Shown here piece by piece: positions 18,901-26,358 of a DNA stretch of 64,000 bases. Position numbers and translations under genes: made by a program. Origin of the DNA: Streptomyces uncialis (GTDB taxonomy: Bacteria; Actinomycetota; Actinomycetes; Streptomycetales; Streptomycetaceae); contig NZ_LFBV01000003.1 of NCBI RefSeq assembly GCF_001905345.1, positions 488,985 through 552,984 on the forward strand, read 5' to 3'. Within the stretch, counting starts at the first letter, position 1. The number at the start of each line of letters is the position of its first letter. Under the pieces are notes generated by a model that was not told where the DNA came from, made no database searches, and saw nothing but the letters and a program-made list of their open reading frames with translations.

Positions 18901-19232
18901 GGGAGGGGCTGGCGGCCGCCCGGGCCACCGGCGATCCGCGGGCGGTCGCCCTCGCGCTGGAGGGTCTGGCCGGTGCGCTGTCGCTGGCGGGCCGCTGGTC
19001 CCGGGCGGCCCGGCTGCTGGGCGCGGCCGACGCCGCCCGGCGCGCGGTCGGGATTCCGCTGCCGGAGGGCGAGCGGGGCGATGTGGACCGTATCGGCGCG
19101 CGCCTCGCGACGGTGCTGGACGAGCGCGTCCATGCGGCGGAGTTCACGGCGGGCACCCGGCTGGACCCGGACTCGGCCGTACGGGAGGCGGAGGCGGAAG
19201 CGCGGGCGCAGACGCCGGACGTGTGCCCGTGA
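15906..19232 (+). CDS. SARP-family regulator with NB-ARC ATPase and TPR domains (AfsR-like)
   Basis: An 1108-residue transcriptional activator of the large AfsR-like class. Residues 1-95 form an OmpR-type winged helix (LGPLGVRTADG, LLVRRDRPVSADRLIEDLW). Residues 95-245 form the bacterial activator domain, ending in GVEPGPELAALHQAIL. A Pro/Ala-rich linker precedes an NB-ARC ATPase with Walker A GAGGVGKTR near residue 305 and a Walker B-like LLVFDNCEH. A long C-terminal half of TPR-like helices follows. Such proteins bind direct repeats near pathway promoters. The nearest candidate target is the divergent DHA2 exporter; the siderophore and PKS operons are also possible. Confidence 0.92.
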   Translation: MYFEVLGPLGVRTADGQPVRVPELKVRALLANLLVRRDRPVSADRLIEDLWGAGRPGNPAAALQNKVWQLRRTLEDAEPGGRDLVVSRPPGYQLRTAPDTVDADRFDRLTAQARAAGDPRVRAGLLADALALWRGPAFADLADEEFTRAARQRLDEQRLTALEEQAETRLELGEHGLVADGLGDLVAEHPLRERLRTVQLRALYLAGRQSAALSGYAELRARLADGLGVEPGPELAALHQAILTQDPSLTAAVSPAAVSPATLSPAAVSAGPPTNVPAELTGLVGRADALRELRSLLAVNRLVTLTGAGGVGKTRLALATAAQLADGFPGGVRLAEFAALEPSRSGGERVIASATGVYDVVAAALGMRDDAPTGHGRTAAPLSTVDRLVRALGRAPALLVFDNCEHVVHEVAELAEQLLVAAPGLRILATTQRPLGVAGEHLLEVPPLQLPEPAADLDPDAVRRFGAVELFVARAGASAPRFVLDATTVDAVVAVCRRLDGIPLALEMAATRVRALGVRELAARLDDRFRLLAAGTRGAPARQRTLRAVIDWSWELLDGPERVVLRRLAAHADGCALTAAEELCAGDGIAPSDVLDLLARLVDCSLVVMTDTADGPRYRLLESVAAYGAERLGESGEAEETRARHRAYYTELAEHAAPLLRGHDQRRWLRRLDAEQANLRGALENAAHAGDAVRALRLVNALAWYWHLRGRNHEARRSLTLALSVDPAAPAALVAAAGALLGGVRLQLGGGDPAAEYRAALEPYDALDDPGGRARMEWFLASKLYGVADPVAAEELVDRALETFRSLDDRWGTAAALGSRTFHAKTRGDFAALRRDGERSLELFRELGDQWGQLQAMVPLAKLAEAVGDYGHAERLYQDGLRMAEELKLWPEFVFQLSGVGRLALLTGRLARARECHERARRLAVEQSDVFGEQYAEIGLGLGARRSGELDTAQAHMERVIELHRQMGYEPGAPPLILAELGFTAELRGDAPTALRLQREGLAAARATGDPRAVALALEGLAGALSLAGRWSRAARLLGAADAARRAVGIPLPEGERGDVDRIGARLATVLDERVHAAEFTAGTRLDPDSAVREAEAEARAQTPDVCP

Positions 19233-19259
19233 CCCGGGGCCGTGGTGGGGCGCGGTGGG

Positions 19260-20096
19260 TCAGTTGCCGCGGCCCAGTGGGATGACCAGGGGTGTCAGGG
19301 ACACGGGGTCCTCGATGATCCGGCAGGGCAGCCCGAAGACGTCCTCGACCAGTTCGGCGGTGACGATGTCGGCGGGCGGGCCGGTGGCGATCACCTCGCC
19401 GTCGCGCATGGCGATGATGTGGTCCGCGTACCGGCAGGCGTGGTTGAGGTCGTGGAGCACGGCGACGAGGGTGTGGCCGTCGCGCCGGTTGAGGTCACGG
19501 CACAGTTCGAGCAGTTCGATCTGGTGCGCGATGTCGAGGAACGTCGTGGGCTCGTCGAGGAGCAGCAGGGGGGTCTGCTGGGCGAGGACCATGGCCACCC
19601 ATACGCGCTGGCGCTGTCCGCCGGAGAGTTCGTCGACCAGCCGGGCGGACAGATCGGTGACGCCGGTCGAGTCCATGGCGTCGAGTACGGCCTGCTCGTC
19701 CGCGTCGGACCACTGGCGGAGGAGCTTCTGGTGGGGGTGGCGGCCGCGGGCGACGAGGTCGGCCACGGTGATGCCGTCCGGTGCCAGTGAGGTCTGCGGG
19801 AGCAGGCCCATCCGCCGCGCCACCTCCTTGGCGGGGTAGGAGGAGATCGCCCGTCCGTCCAGGTGCACCAGGCCCGCCGTGGGTTTGAGCAGCCGGGACA
19901 GGGCGCGCAGCAGGGTCGACTTGCCGCAGGCGTTGGGGCCGATGATGACGGTGAAGGAGCCGTCGGGTATCCGGACGGTGAGGTTCTCGGAGATGGTCCG
20001 GGCGTCGTAGGCGAGGGTGAGTCCCTCGGCCCGCAGCCGTTGACCGGCGGGTGCGGTCGGGTCTGCTGCGGCCGGGTTCTTGTGGAGGGTGGTCAT
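19260..20096 (-). CDS. Ferric-siderophore ABC transporter ATP-binding protein (FepC-like)
   Basis: The 278-residue ATPase of an iron-siderophore importer. Walker A is GPNACGKST, the Q-loop is LLPQ, the signature is LSGGQRQRVW and Walker B is LLLLDEPTTFLD, followed by the H-loop in AVLHDLNH. The line DGITVADLVARGRHPHQ is typical of FepC/FhuC-type proteins. It is the last gene of an apparent five-gene operon (binding protein, reductase, two permeases, ATPase) read from the iron box at 24355. Its stop lies 27 bases from the convergent SARP stop. Confidence 0.96.
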   Translation of the reverse strand: MTTLHKNPAAADPTAPAGQRLRAEGLTLAYDARTISENLTVRIPDGSFTVIIGPNACGKSTLLRALSRLLKPTAGLVHLDGRAISSYPAKEVARRMGLLPQTSLAPDGITVADLVARGRHPHQKLLRQWSDADEQAVLDAMDSTGVTDLSARLVDELSGGQRQRVWVAMVLAQQTPLLLLDEPTTFLDIAHQIELLELCRDLNRRDGHTLVAVLHDLNHACRYADHIIAMRDGEVIATGPPADIVTAELVEDVFGLPCRIIEDPVSLTPLVIPLGRGN

Positions 20097-20148
20097 CGGT
20101 GGGGGTCCGTATCTGCGGGAGGTGGGTCCTGGCGGGGCGGGCGGGGGT

Positions 20149-21312
20149 TCACTGGCGGCGGGCCTCGCCGAGCAGCAGCCAGATCAGATAGGCGCCGCCG
20201 ATGCTCACCGTCACGACCCCGACGGGCAGCTGGGTCGGTGCGAACGCCCGCTGGGCGACCCAGTCGGCGGCGACGAGCAGCGCGGCCCCCATCGCGGCGG
20301 ACGGCAGTACGGAGACGCCCGGGGAGCGCACCAGGCGCCGGGCGAGCTGGGGTGCGGCCAGCGCGATGAAGGAGATGGGGCCCGCGGCGGCGGTGACCAG
20401 GGCGGTCAGGGCGACGCCGGTGACGACCAGGGCGAGCCGGTTGGGTTCCGTGCGCAGTCCGAGGCTGCGGGCCGTGTCGTCGCCCATCTCCAGCATGCGC
20501 ATCCGGCCCGCCAGGAGGAGGACGACGGGCAGCAGGACGGCCAGGACCAGTGCGACCGGGCCGAGTTGTTCCCAGCTCCGTCCGTTGAGGGAACCGGCGC
20601 CCCAGACGGCCGCGGCCATCGCGGTCTCCAGGTCGGCCTTGATCGTCATCCAGGTGTTGAGGGACGCCAGCAGCGCACTGATGCCGATACCGACGATGAT
20701 CAGCCGGAATCCCTGGACGCCCTGCCGGTAGGCGAGTACGTACACGAGGGCGGCGGTGGCGATGCCGCCCGCCAGCGCGCCCGCCGCGACCTGGTAGTAG
20801 CCGCCGTTCGCCAGCATGATGACGGCCAGCGCGCCGGTGTAGGCGCCCGTGTTGAAGCCGATGACGTCGGGGCTGCCGAGCGGATTGCGGGTGAGCGACT
20901 GGAAGATGGCGCCGCTGACGGCGAGCGCGGCCCCGCACAGGACGGCGAGCAGGACCCGGGGCAGCCGCCATTCGACGACGACCATATGGACCTTGGGCGT
21001 GGCGTCGCCGAGCAGTGCGCGGATCACGTCGCCGGGCGGCACGGTGTACTGGCCGCTGCCGAGCGTCAGGATGCCGAGGGCGGCGGTGGCGGCCAGCAGG
21101 AGCAGACAGATGGCGGTGGCGCGGGTGTCGAGGCGCAGCGAGAGCCGTCCGCCCCGGGTGTCCGGTACGCGCAGCACCCGGATGGGGCGTCCGAAGTCGA
21201 CGGCGGGACGGCCGGACCGGGAGCGGGCGGGGTGGGGCGCGGCTCGTGGCGGATGCGGGCGGGGGTCCGGCCGTGGTCCGGTCGTACGGGGTTTCCTGGT
21301 CCTGGTGATCAC
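20149..21312 (-). CDS. Siderophore ABC transporter permease 2 (FecCD family)
   Basis: A 387-residue FecCD-type permease with about ten membrane segments after a basic, Pro-rich N-terminal tail of about 50 residues. Family landmarks include LPRVLLAVLCGAALAVSGAIFQSLTRNPLG split over helices 2-3, and LGLRTEPNRLALV before the last helices. GTG 21312 overlaps the stop of permease 1 by four bases (GTGA), a classic coupled start. It probably pairs with permease 1 as a heterodimer, as FepD/FepG do. Confidence 0.94.
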   Translation of the reverse strand: MITRTRKPRTTGPRPDPRPHPPRAAPHPARSRSGRPAVDFGRPIRVLRVPDTRGGRLSLRLDTRATAICLLLLAATAALGILTLGSGQYTVPPGDVIRALLGDATPKVHMVVVEWRLPRVLLAVLCGAALAVSGAIFQSLTRNPLGSPDVIGFNTGAYTGALAVIMLANGGYYQVAAGALAGGIATAALVYVLAYRQGVQGFRLIIVGIGISALLASLNTWMTIKADLETAMAAAVWGAGSLNGRSWEQLGPVALVLAVLLPVVLLLAGRMRMLEMGDDTARSLGLRTEPNRLALVVTGVALTALVTAAAGPISFIALAAPQLARRLVRSPGVSVLPSAAMGAALLVAADWVAQRAFAPTQLPVGVVTVSIGGAYLIWLLLGEARRQ

Positions 21313-22382
21313 AGTCCGCTCGCCTTCTGCCGTCGCACCAGCACGATGAGCACCGGGACGCCGACGAAGGCGGTGACGATGCCGACCTGGAGTTCGCCGG
21401 GCCGCAGCACCAGCCGTCCGACGATGTCGGAGACGAGCAGCAGGACCGGTGCCAGGACGAGGGTGAAGGGGAGTATCCACCGCTGGTCGGGGCCGACGAT
21501 CCAGCGTGCGACATGGGGGATCATCAGGCCGATGAACGCGATGGGTCCGGCGACGGCCGTCGCCCCGCCGCAGAGCAGGGTCAGCGCGACGAGAGCCAGG
21601 GTCCGGGTCCGGGTGATGTTCACACCGAGGGCGCGGGCCGTGTCGCTGCCGAGGGCGACGGCGTTGAGCGGCCGGGCCAAGGTCAGGGCGAGCAGCAGTC
21701 CGGCGATGAGGAACGGCGCGATCCGGGCGACGGTCCCCATGTCCTGTCCGGCGATGGAGCCCGCCGCCCAGAACCGCATCCGGTCGAAGGTCTCGGGGTC
21801 CAGCAGGGTGATGCCGGAGGTGATGCCGCTGAGGACGGCGCCGGTCGCGACCCCGGCCAGGGTGAGCCGTACGGGGGTGGCGCCGCCGCGTCCACGGGAG
21901 CCGATGGCGTAGACGGCGACGGTGGCGAGGACGGCGCCGAGGAAGGCGAACCAGATGTACTGGCGCAGATCGGTGAGTCCGAACAGGGCGATGGCGAGGA
22001 CGGCCGCGAAGGACGCGCCCGCGTTGACGCCGAGGATGCCGGGGTCGGCGAGCGGGTTGCGGGTGAGCGCCTGGATCACCGCGCCCGCGAGGCCGAGCGC
22101 CATACCGACCAGCAGGCCGAGCAGGGTGCGGGGCAGCCGCAGATCGCGGATGATCATATGGTCGTTGGAGCCGGTGTAGTGGAACAGTCCGTCCCACACG
22201 GCGGCGGGCGGCAGGTGTTTGGAACCGACGCCGAGGCTGAGCAGGGTCACGGCGAGCAGGGCGCCCACCGCGATCAGCAGCCACAGGGAGCGGCGGGCGT
22301 TGGTGGACGCGGCGCCGGGCGGCGGGGTGTCACGGGCCGCGCGGGCGCGGCCCTCGGTGGTCACTGCGGTCACGGTGGTCAC
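21309..22382 (-). CDS. Siderophore ABC transporter permease 1 (FecCD family)
   Basis: A 357-residue FecCD-type permease. It shows LPRTLLGLLVGMALGLAG, VIQALTRNPLADPGILGVNAG, and GPIAFIGLMIPHVAR, where FepD/BtuC proteins contact the ATPase coupling region. Start at GTG 22382 overlaps the stop of the siderophore-interacting protein by four bases (GTGA). Two further in-frame GTG codons follow closely, so the exact start could move by a few residues. Confidence 0.94.
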   Translation of the reverse strand: MTTVTAVTTEGRARAARDTPPPGAASTNARRSLWLLIAVGALLAVTLLSLGVGSKHLPPAAVWDGLFHYTGSNDHMIIRDLRLPRTLLGLLVGMALGLAGAVIQALTRNPLADPGILGVNAGASFAAVLAIALFGLTDLRQYIWFAFLGAVLATVAVYAIGSRGRGGATPVRLTLAGVATGAVLSGITSGITLLDPETFDRMRFWAAGSIAGQDMGTVARIAPFLIAGLLLALTLARPLNAVALGSDTARALGVNITRTRTLALVALTLLCGGATAVAGPIAFIGLMIPHVARWIVGPDQRWILPFTLVLAPVLLLVSDIVGRLVLRPGELQVGIVTAFVGVPVLIVLVRRQKASGL

Positions 22383-23308
22383 AGCCCGGCTCGCTCCATG
22401 GTCTCCTCCACCGTGTCGAGGATGTCCTCGCTGCGTTCGATGCTCGCCTCGTCGCCGTCGGCGCCCTTGAGGGCGTGTTCCCGCATGGCGTCGTAGGCCT
22501 CGTCGAGTCTGCGCCGGACCTCGGGGTCGAGCGCGTTCCAGCGTTCCTCCCAGCGCTCGGACTCGTGCTGCCAGTAGCTGATGACCTTGTAGGCGCGGGC
22601 GGGCAGGCCGAGTTCGTGGCGCAGATAGCGGCGGATGCCCCGGACGGCGGCGCTCTCCCCGGCGACCCATACGTAGCCGGGGGCGGCGCCGGGTCTGGCG
22701 ACCGCGCGGACGGCTTCCTCCAGTCGGCTGGGGCCGACGCCGTTGCCGGAGCCGGGCAGCCAGATGAACTCGGCGTCGGCGTCGGTGGCGATCGTCTGTT
22801 CGTGGGTGGCGTCGGCGATCTCGACGATCACGGTGGCGCGCAGGGTGGCGGGGAGCTGTTCCACGAGGCGTCCGACGGCGGGCAGTCCGGTCGCGTCGGC
22901 GGCCAGCAGGAGGTGCGTCGCGTCGGCGGGCGGGTCGTACAGTCCGCGTGGGCTGCCGATGCCCAGTTCGTCGCCGGGCCGGGCGGCCTTGGCCCAGGAG
23001 CTGGCGACGCCGCCGTCGTGCACGACGAAGTCGAAGGTGACCTGGCCGTGTGCGGGGTCGTACCGCCGGACGGTGTACCGCTCGCACGGTGAGCGGGTGA
23101 CGCCTTCGGGGTAGGTCCAGTCGAGCTCGGGCCGGGGCAGGACGAGTTCCCCGGTGCCGGGGACGGGGAAGTGCAGGCGCAGGTACTCGTCGCCGACACC
23201 GGAGGTCTCGAAGCCGCTGAGGCCGTCGCCGCCGAGGACGATCCGGATCATGCCGGGGGTGACATGGGTGGTCGTGAGCACCGTTCCGCGGTGCAGCCGG
23301 TCCTTCAT
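22379..23308 (-). CDS. Siderophore-interacting protein (ViuB/SIP-type ferric-siderophore reductase)
   Basis: A 309-residue flavoprotein of the SIP family, which releases iron from ferric siderophores by NAD(P)H-dependent reduction. The N-terminal FAD domain includes RYTVRRYDPAHGQVTFDFVVH and GDELGIGSPRG; the NAD(P)H part includes LLLAADATGLPAVGRL and VWVAGESAAVRGIRRYLR. A C-terminal segment with SYWQHESERWEERWN resembles the extension seen in many actinobacterial SIPs. It sits seven bases after the binding-protein gene and overlaps the permease gene, so reduction and uptake are tightly coupled. Confidence 0.95.
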   Translation of the reverse strand: MKDRLHRGTVLTTTHVTPGMIRIVLGGDGLSGFETSGVGDEYLRLHFPVPGTGELVLPRPELDWTYPEGVTRSPCERYTVRRYDPAHGQVTFDFVVHDGGVASSWAKAARPGDELGIGSPRGLYDPPADATHLLLAADATGLPAVGRLVEQLPATLRATVIVEIADATHEQTIATDADAEFIWLPGSGNGVGPSRLEEAVRAVARPGAAPGYVWVAGESAAVRGIRRYLRHELGLPARAYKVISYWQHESERWEERWNALDPEVRRRLDEAYDAMREHALKGADGDEASIERSEDILDTVEETMERAGL

Positions 23309-23315
23309 CGTCCGC

Positions 23316-24317
23316 TCACCCCAGGAGTTTCGCGGCGGAGACGAGTTCGTCGAGCAGCGCGGTGGCGGTGAACGCGAGTCCGGCGTTGCTGTAGTAGTTG
23401 AGGGGCGCGACGCGTCCGGCCCTGACGGCGGGCAGTTGCTGCCAGGTCTTGGCCTTGGTGGCGGGGTCGTCCGGGTTCTGGAGGATGATCAGGTCGGCCG
23501 GGGCGAACACGTCGAGGCGTTCCAGGCCGAAGAACCTGTTGGACTTGCCCCCCGGCTCACGCTCGGGGTCGTAGAACATGAGTTCCATGCCGAGGTCCCG
23601 TGCGACAGCGAGGTAGAAGCTGTTGGTCTGGGCCCAGAACTGGGGCTTCTGGGCGCCGGCGACGGCGATCTTCCGGCCCTTGAGCAGCCGTCCGACCTCC
23701 TGGCGGGCGGCGGCCAGCCGGGTGTCGTAGGCGTCGAGCTGCTTCTTGGCCCGGGGTGCGCGGCCGAGGCGGGTGAGCTGCTGCTCGGTGTGGCGGCGCC
23801 AGTGGGGGCTGAAGCCGCCGCCGACGACGAGGACGGGGGCGATGTCCTGGGTGAGGAGCTTGCGCTCCTTGTAGTACTGCCACCATTCCTCGCCGACGAC
23901 CAGCAGATCCGGGTCCTGGGCCAGGATGGACTCGGCGCTGGGCTCGGTCTCGTTGCCCTCCAGGGTGCGGTAGCCCTTCGGAACCCTCTCGGCGAGATGG
24001 TTGCCCTTCTCCAGCCGGTATCCGGCGACGACGGGGTATCCGGCGAGCACCGCGAACTCCATGCCGGTACGCGGGTCGAGGGCGACGACGCGCTGGGGGT
24101 CGGCGGGGAGCTTCGCCCGGAAGTCCTGGTAGGCGAAGTCGACGGTGCCGGAGTTCTTCGCGCCGGAGCCGGTGACGGTGGGCCGGTCGTCACCGCCGCA
24201 GGCGGCCAGCAGACCGCCGAGGGTGAGGGCGCCCGCGCCGACCGCGAAGCGGCGCCGGGTCGGGTGGCCCGTCGCGGTGCGGAGCGACGGTCTGGCGAGT
24301 GGTGGTGCGGCCGGCAT
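23316..24317 (-). CDS. Ferric-siderophore-binding lipoprotein (Tat/lipobox)
   Basis: A 333-residue periplasmic-type binding protein anchored as a lipoprotein. The leader has paired arginines (RRRFAVG) and a lipobox (LLAAC at about residues 36-40), suggesting Tat export. The body matches the FepB/FhuD family: VVALDPRTGMEFAVLAGYPVVAG, SAESILAQDPDLLVV and PADLIILQNPD. ATG 24317 follows GGAGG. It is first in the uptake operon, with a near-perfect iron box 38 bases upstream, so it should be induced by iron starvation. Confidence 0.95.
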   Translation of the reverse strand: MPAAPPLARPSLRTATGHPTRRRFAVGAGALTLGGLLAACGGDDRPTVTGSGAKNSGTVDFAYQDFRAKLPADPQRVVALDPRTGMEFAVLAGYPVVAGYRLEKGNHLAERVPKGYRTLEGNETEPSAESILAQDPDLLVVGEEWWQYYKERKLLTQDIAPVLVVGGGFSPHWRRHTEQQLTRLGRAPRAKKQLDAYDTRLAAARQEVGRLLKGRKIAVAGAQKPQFWAQTNSFYLAVARDLGMELMFYDPEREPGGKSNRFFGLERLDVFAPADLIILQNPDDPATKAKTWQQLPAVRAGRVAPLNYYSNAGLAFTATALLDELVSAAKLLG

Positions 24318-24354
24318 CGACGCCTCCGGGGCGGTACGAAGAATCGGGGAATAT

Positions 24355-24371
24355 TAGGTAAGCCTTACCTA
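24355..24371. promoter_or_regulatory. DmdR/IdeR-type iron box 3, between uptake operon and exporter
   Basis: TAGGTAAGCCTTACCTA is a perfect palindrome around its central base and the best iron box in the window. It lies 38 bases before the binding-lipoprotein ATG and 158 bases before the divergent exporter ATG, so it may control both. Confidence 0.9.
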
Positions 24372-24528
24372 TGAATAGTCGAACGGATGAGTGGGGCGCA
24401 AGCGGCCATGTCGAGCACACGCCATTCACTGTCGCCAAGAGGCCATTCGGCCAACCCATGGCCCGTTCACGACAGGGAATGGCCCGCCCGAGGGGACACC
24501 GCAGAGGGCGGCGGTACGGTCGGCTCCC

Positions 24529-26358
24529 ATGCCCGCCTCCCTCGAAACGCCGTCCGCCACGGCGCCCCCCGCCCCGCCCACCCCACCTGCGACCGGCGCC
24601 CACGAGGTTGTGCCCGCCACCGCCCGCTCCGTACTGCGCCAGGCACTCACCGGTGAACGGCGGGGCCGCAGGCTGGCCGCCGCCTCGGTCGGACTGACCG
24701 GACATCAAGTAGCCGAAGCACTCATACCGGTCACCATCGGCGCCGTCATCGACCGCGCGGTCGCCACCGGCGACGCCGCCGCCCTCGGGCGCTGGCTCCT
24801 CGTGCTCACCGTGCTGTTCGGCGGACTGCTGCTGTCATGGCGGTTCGCCGCGCGGGCGGCGGCCCATGTGGCCGAGCACGGCGGCCACCAGGTCCGGATG
24901 GCCGTGGCCCGGCGGGCCCTGGACCCCCTCGGCACGGCCACCCGTACGATGCCCGGCGAGCTGTTCTCGCTGGCCACCGCCGACGCCCGGAACGTGTCGC
25001 GCTTCACCCACACCCTCAGCAGCAAGCTCGCCGCGGCAGCCGCGATCGTCACGGCCGCCGTGGCCCTGCTGCTGATCTCGGTGCCGCTCGGGCTGCTGGT
25101 CCTGCTCGGCACACCACCGGTGCTGGTGGCCATGCAGTATCTGAGCCGCCCGCTGGAACGGCGGACGGAACGCGACTACGCGTCCGCGGCGAAGGCCGGT
25201 GCCACCGCCGCGGATCTGCTCACCGGACTGCGGGTGCTCGACGGCATCGGCGCCCAGCCGCACGCCGCCCGGCGCTACCGCGAGGTCAGCCGCGCCGCCC
25301 TCGCGGCGACCCTGCGCACGGAACGCGCCCAGGCCGGGTACACCGCCGCCAATACCCTGGTCACCGGGGGATTCCTGGCGCTGATCGCGCTGGTGGGCGC
25401 GCGGATGGCGGCGCGGGGCACCCTCACGGTCGGGGAGCTGGTGGCGGTCGTGGGACTCGCCCAGTTCCTGCGCGGACCGCTCGTCGACGTGGCGTACTTC
25501 GGATCGGGTCTGGCCCGCGCCCGCGCGTCGGCCCGCCGGGTGGCCGCGCTGCTCGGCACCCCGCCCGCCGTCGAGGTACGGGACGCCCCGGCCGGGCCCA
25601 CCGGGACCCCGGACCCCGAGCCCGTCGCACCCGCCCGTACCGCCGTGCTGAGCTTCGAGGAACTGACCGTCCACGCCCCGGCGGGTGCCGCCGGACCACT
25701 GACCGGGGTGTCGTTGCGCGTCGCCCCCGGCGAACTCGTCGGCGTCGTCACCGAGGACGCCGCGCACGCCCGCGCGCTGCTGGACTGCTGCGCCCGGCGG
25801 ATCGACCCCGACGCCGGAACCGTCCGCCTCGACGGCGCCGACCTGCGCGGCACGGACCCGGACGCGATACGCCGTACCGTCGTCGCTCCCCCGCGTGACA
25901 CCGCCCTGTTCGCGGGCACCATCGCCGACAACATCGCCCCGGACGGCCCCGGGACCACCGCGCGGACGATCGCGACCGCGCTGACCGCCGCCTGCGCCGA
26001 CGACGTGGTCGACGCCCTGCCCGACGGACCCGCCAGCACGGTCGGCGAACAGGGGCTGACCCTCTCCGGCGGCCAGCGCCAGCGCATCGCCCTGGCACGA
26101 GCCCTGGCGACCCGGGCACCCGTGCTCGTCCTGCACGACCCGACGACCTCGATCGACTCCGTCACCGAGGCCCGGATCGCCGACGGGCTGCGCCGGGACC
26201 GGGCCGGACTCACCACGCTGCTGCTCACCACCAGCCCGACGCTGCTCGCGGTCTGCGACCGCGTCGTCTGGCTCCCCGCCGGCCGCCCCCAGGCCGCCGG
26301 TACCCACACCGGGCTGCTCACGGCGTCCCCGTCCTACCGAGCGGCGGTACTGGCATGA
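24529..26358 (+). CDS. ABC exporter half-transporter with degenerate ATP site
   Basis: A 609-residue membrane-ATPase fusion with six helices in the first about 330 residues. The nucleotide domain is unusual: the Walker A position reads VTEDAAHARAL with no GxxGKST, and the Walker B region reads VLVLHDPTTSID (Asp to His, catalytic Glu to Asp). The signature LSGGQRQRIALARAL is intact. It therefore probably cannot hydrolyse ATP with its own Walker motifs and works with the next gene, which has the opposite pattern. Start at ATG 24529, where similarity begins; the ribosome site is weak. Position beside the iron box and uptake operon suggests siderophore export. Confidence 0.92.
   Translation: MPASLETPSATAPPAPPTPPATGAHEVVPATARSVLRQALTGERRGRRLAAASVGLTGHQVAEALIPVTIGAVIDRAVATGDAAALGRWLLVLTVLFGGLLLSWRFAARAAAHVAEHGGHQVRMAVARRALDPLGTATRTMPGELFSLATADARNVSRFTHTLSSKLAAAAAIVTAAVALLLISVPLGLLVLLGTPPVLVAMQYLSRPLERRTERDYASAAKAGATAADLLTGLRVLDGIGAQPHAARRYREVSRAALAATLRTERAQAGYTAANTLVTGGFLALIALVGARMAARGTLTVGELVAVVGLAQFLRGPLVDVAYFGSGLARARASARRVAALLGTPPAVEVRDAPAGPTGTPDPEPVAPARTAVLSFEELTVHAPAGAAGPLTGVSLRVAPGELVGVVTEDAAHARALLDCCARRIDPDAGTVRLDGADLRGTDPDAIRRTVVAPPRDTALFAGTIADNIAPDGPGTTARTIATALTAACADDVVDALPDGPASTVGEQGLTLSGGQRQRIALARALATRAPVLVLHDPTTSIDSVTEARIADGLRRDRAGLTTLLLTTSPTLLAVCDRVVWLPAGRPQAAGTHTGLLTASPSYRAAVLA

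Noticed and set aside
16647..19133. Several long minus-strand frames opposite the SARP gene
   Set aside because: They lack motifs and show reversed codon bias; the plus strand holds a complete SARP/NB-ARC/TPR protein.
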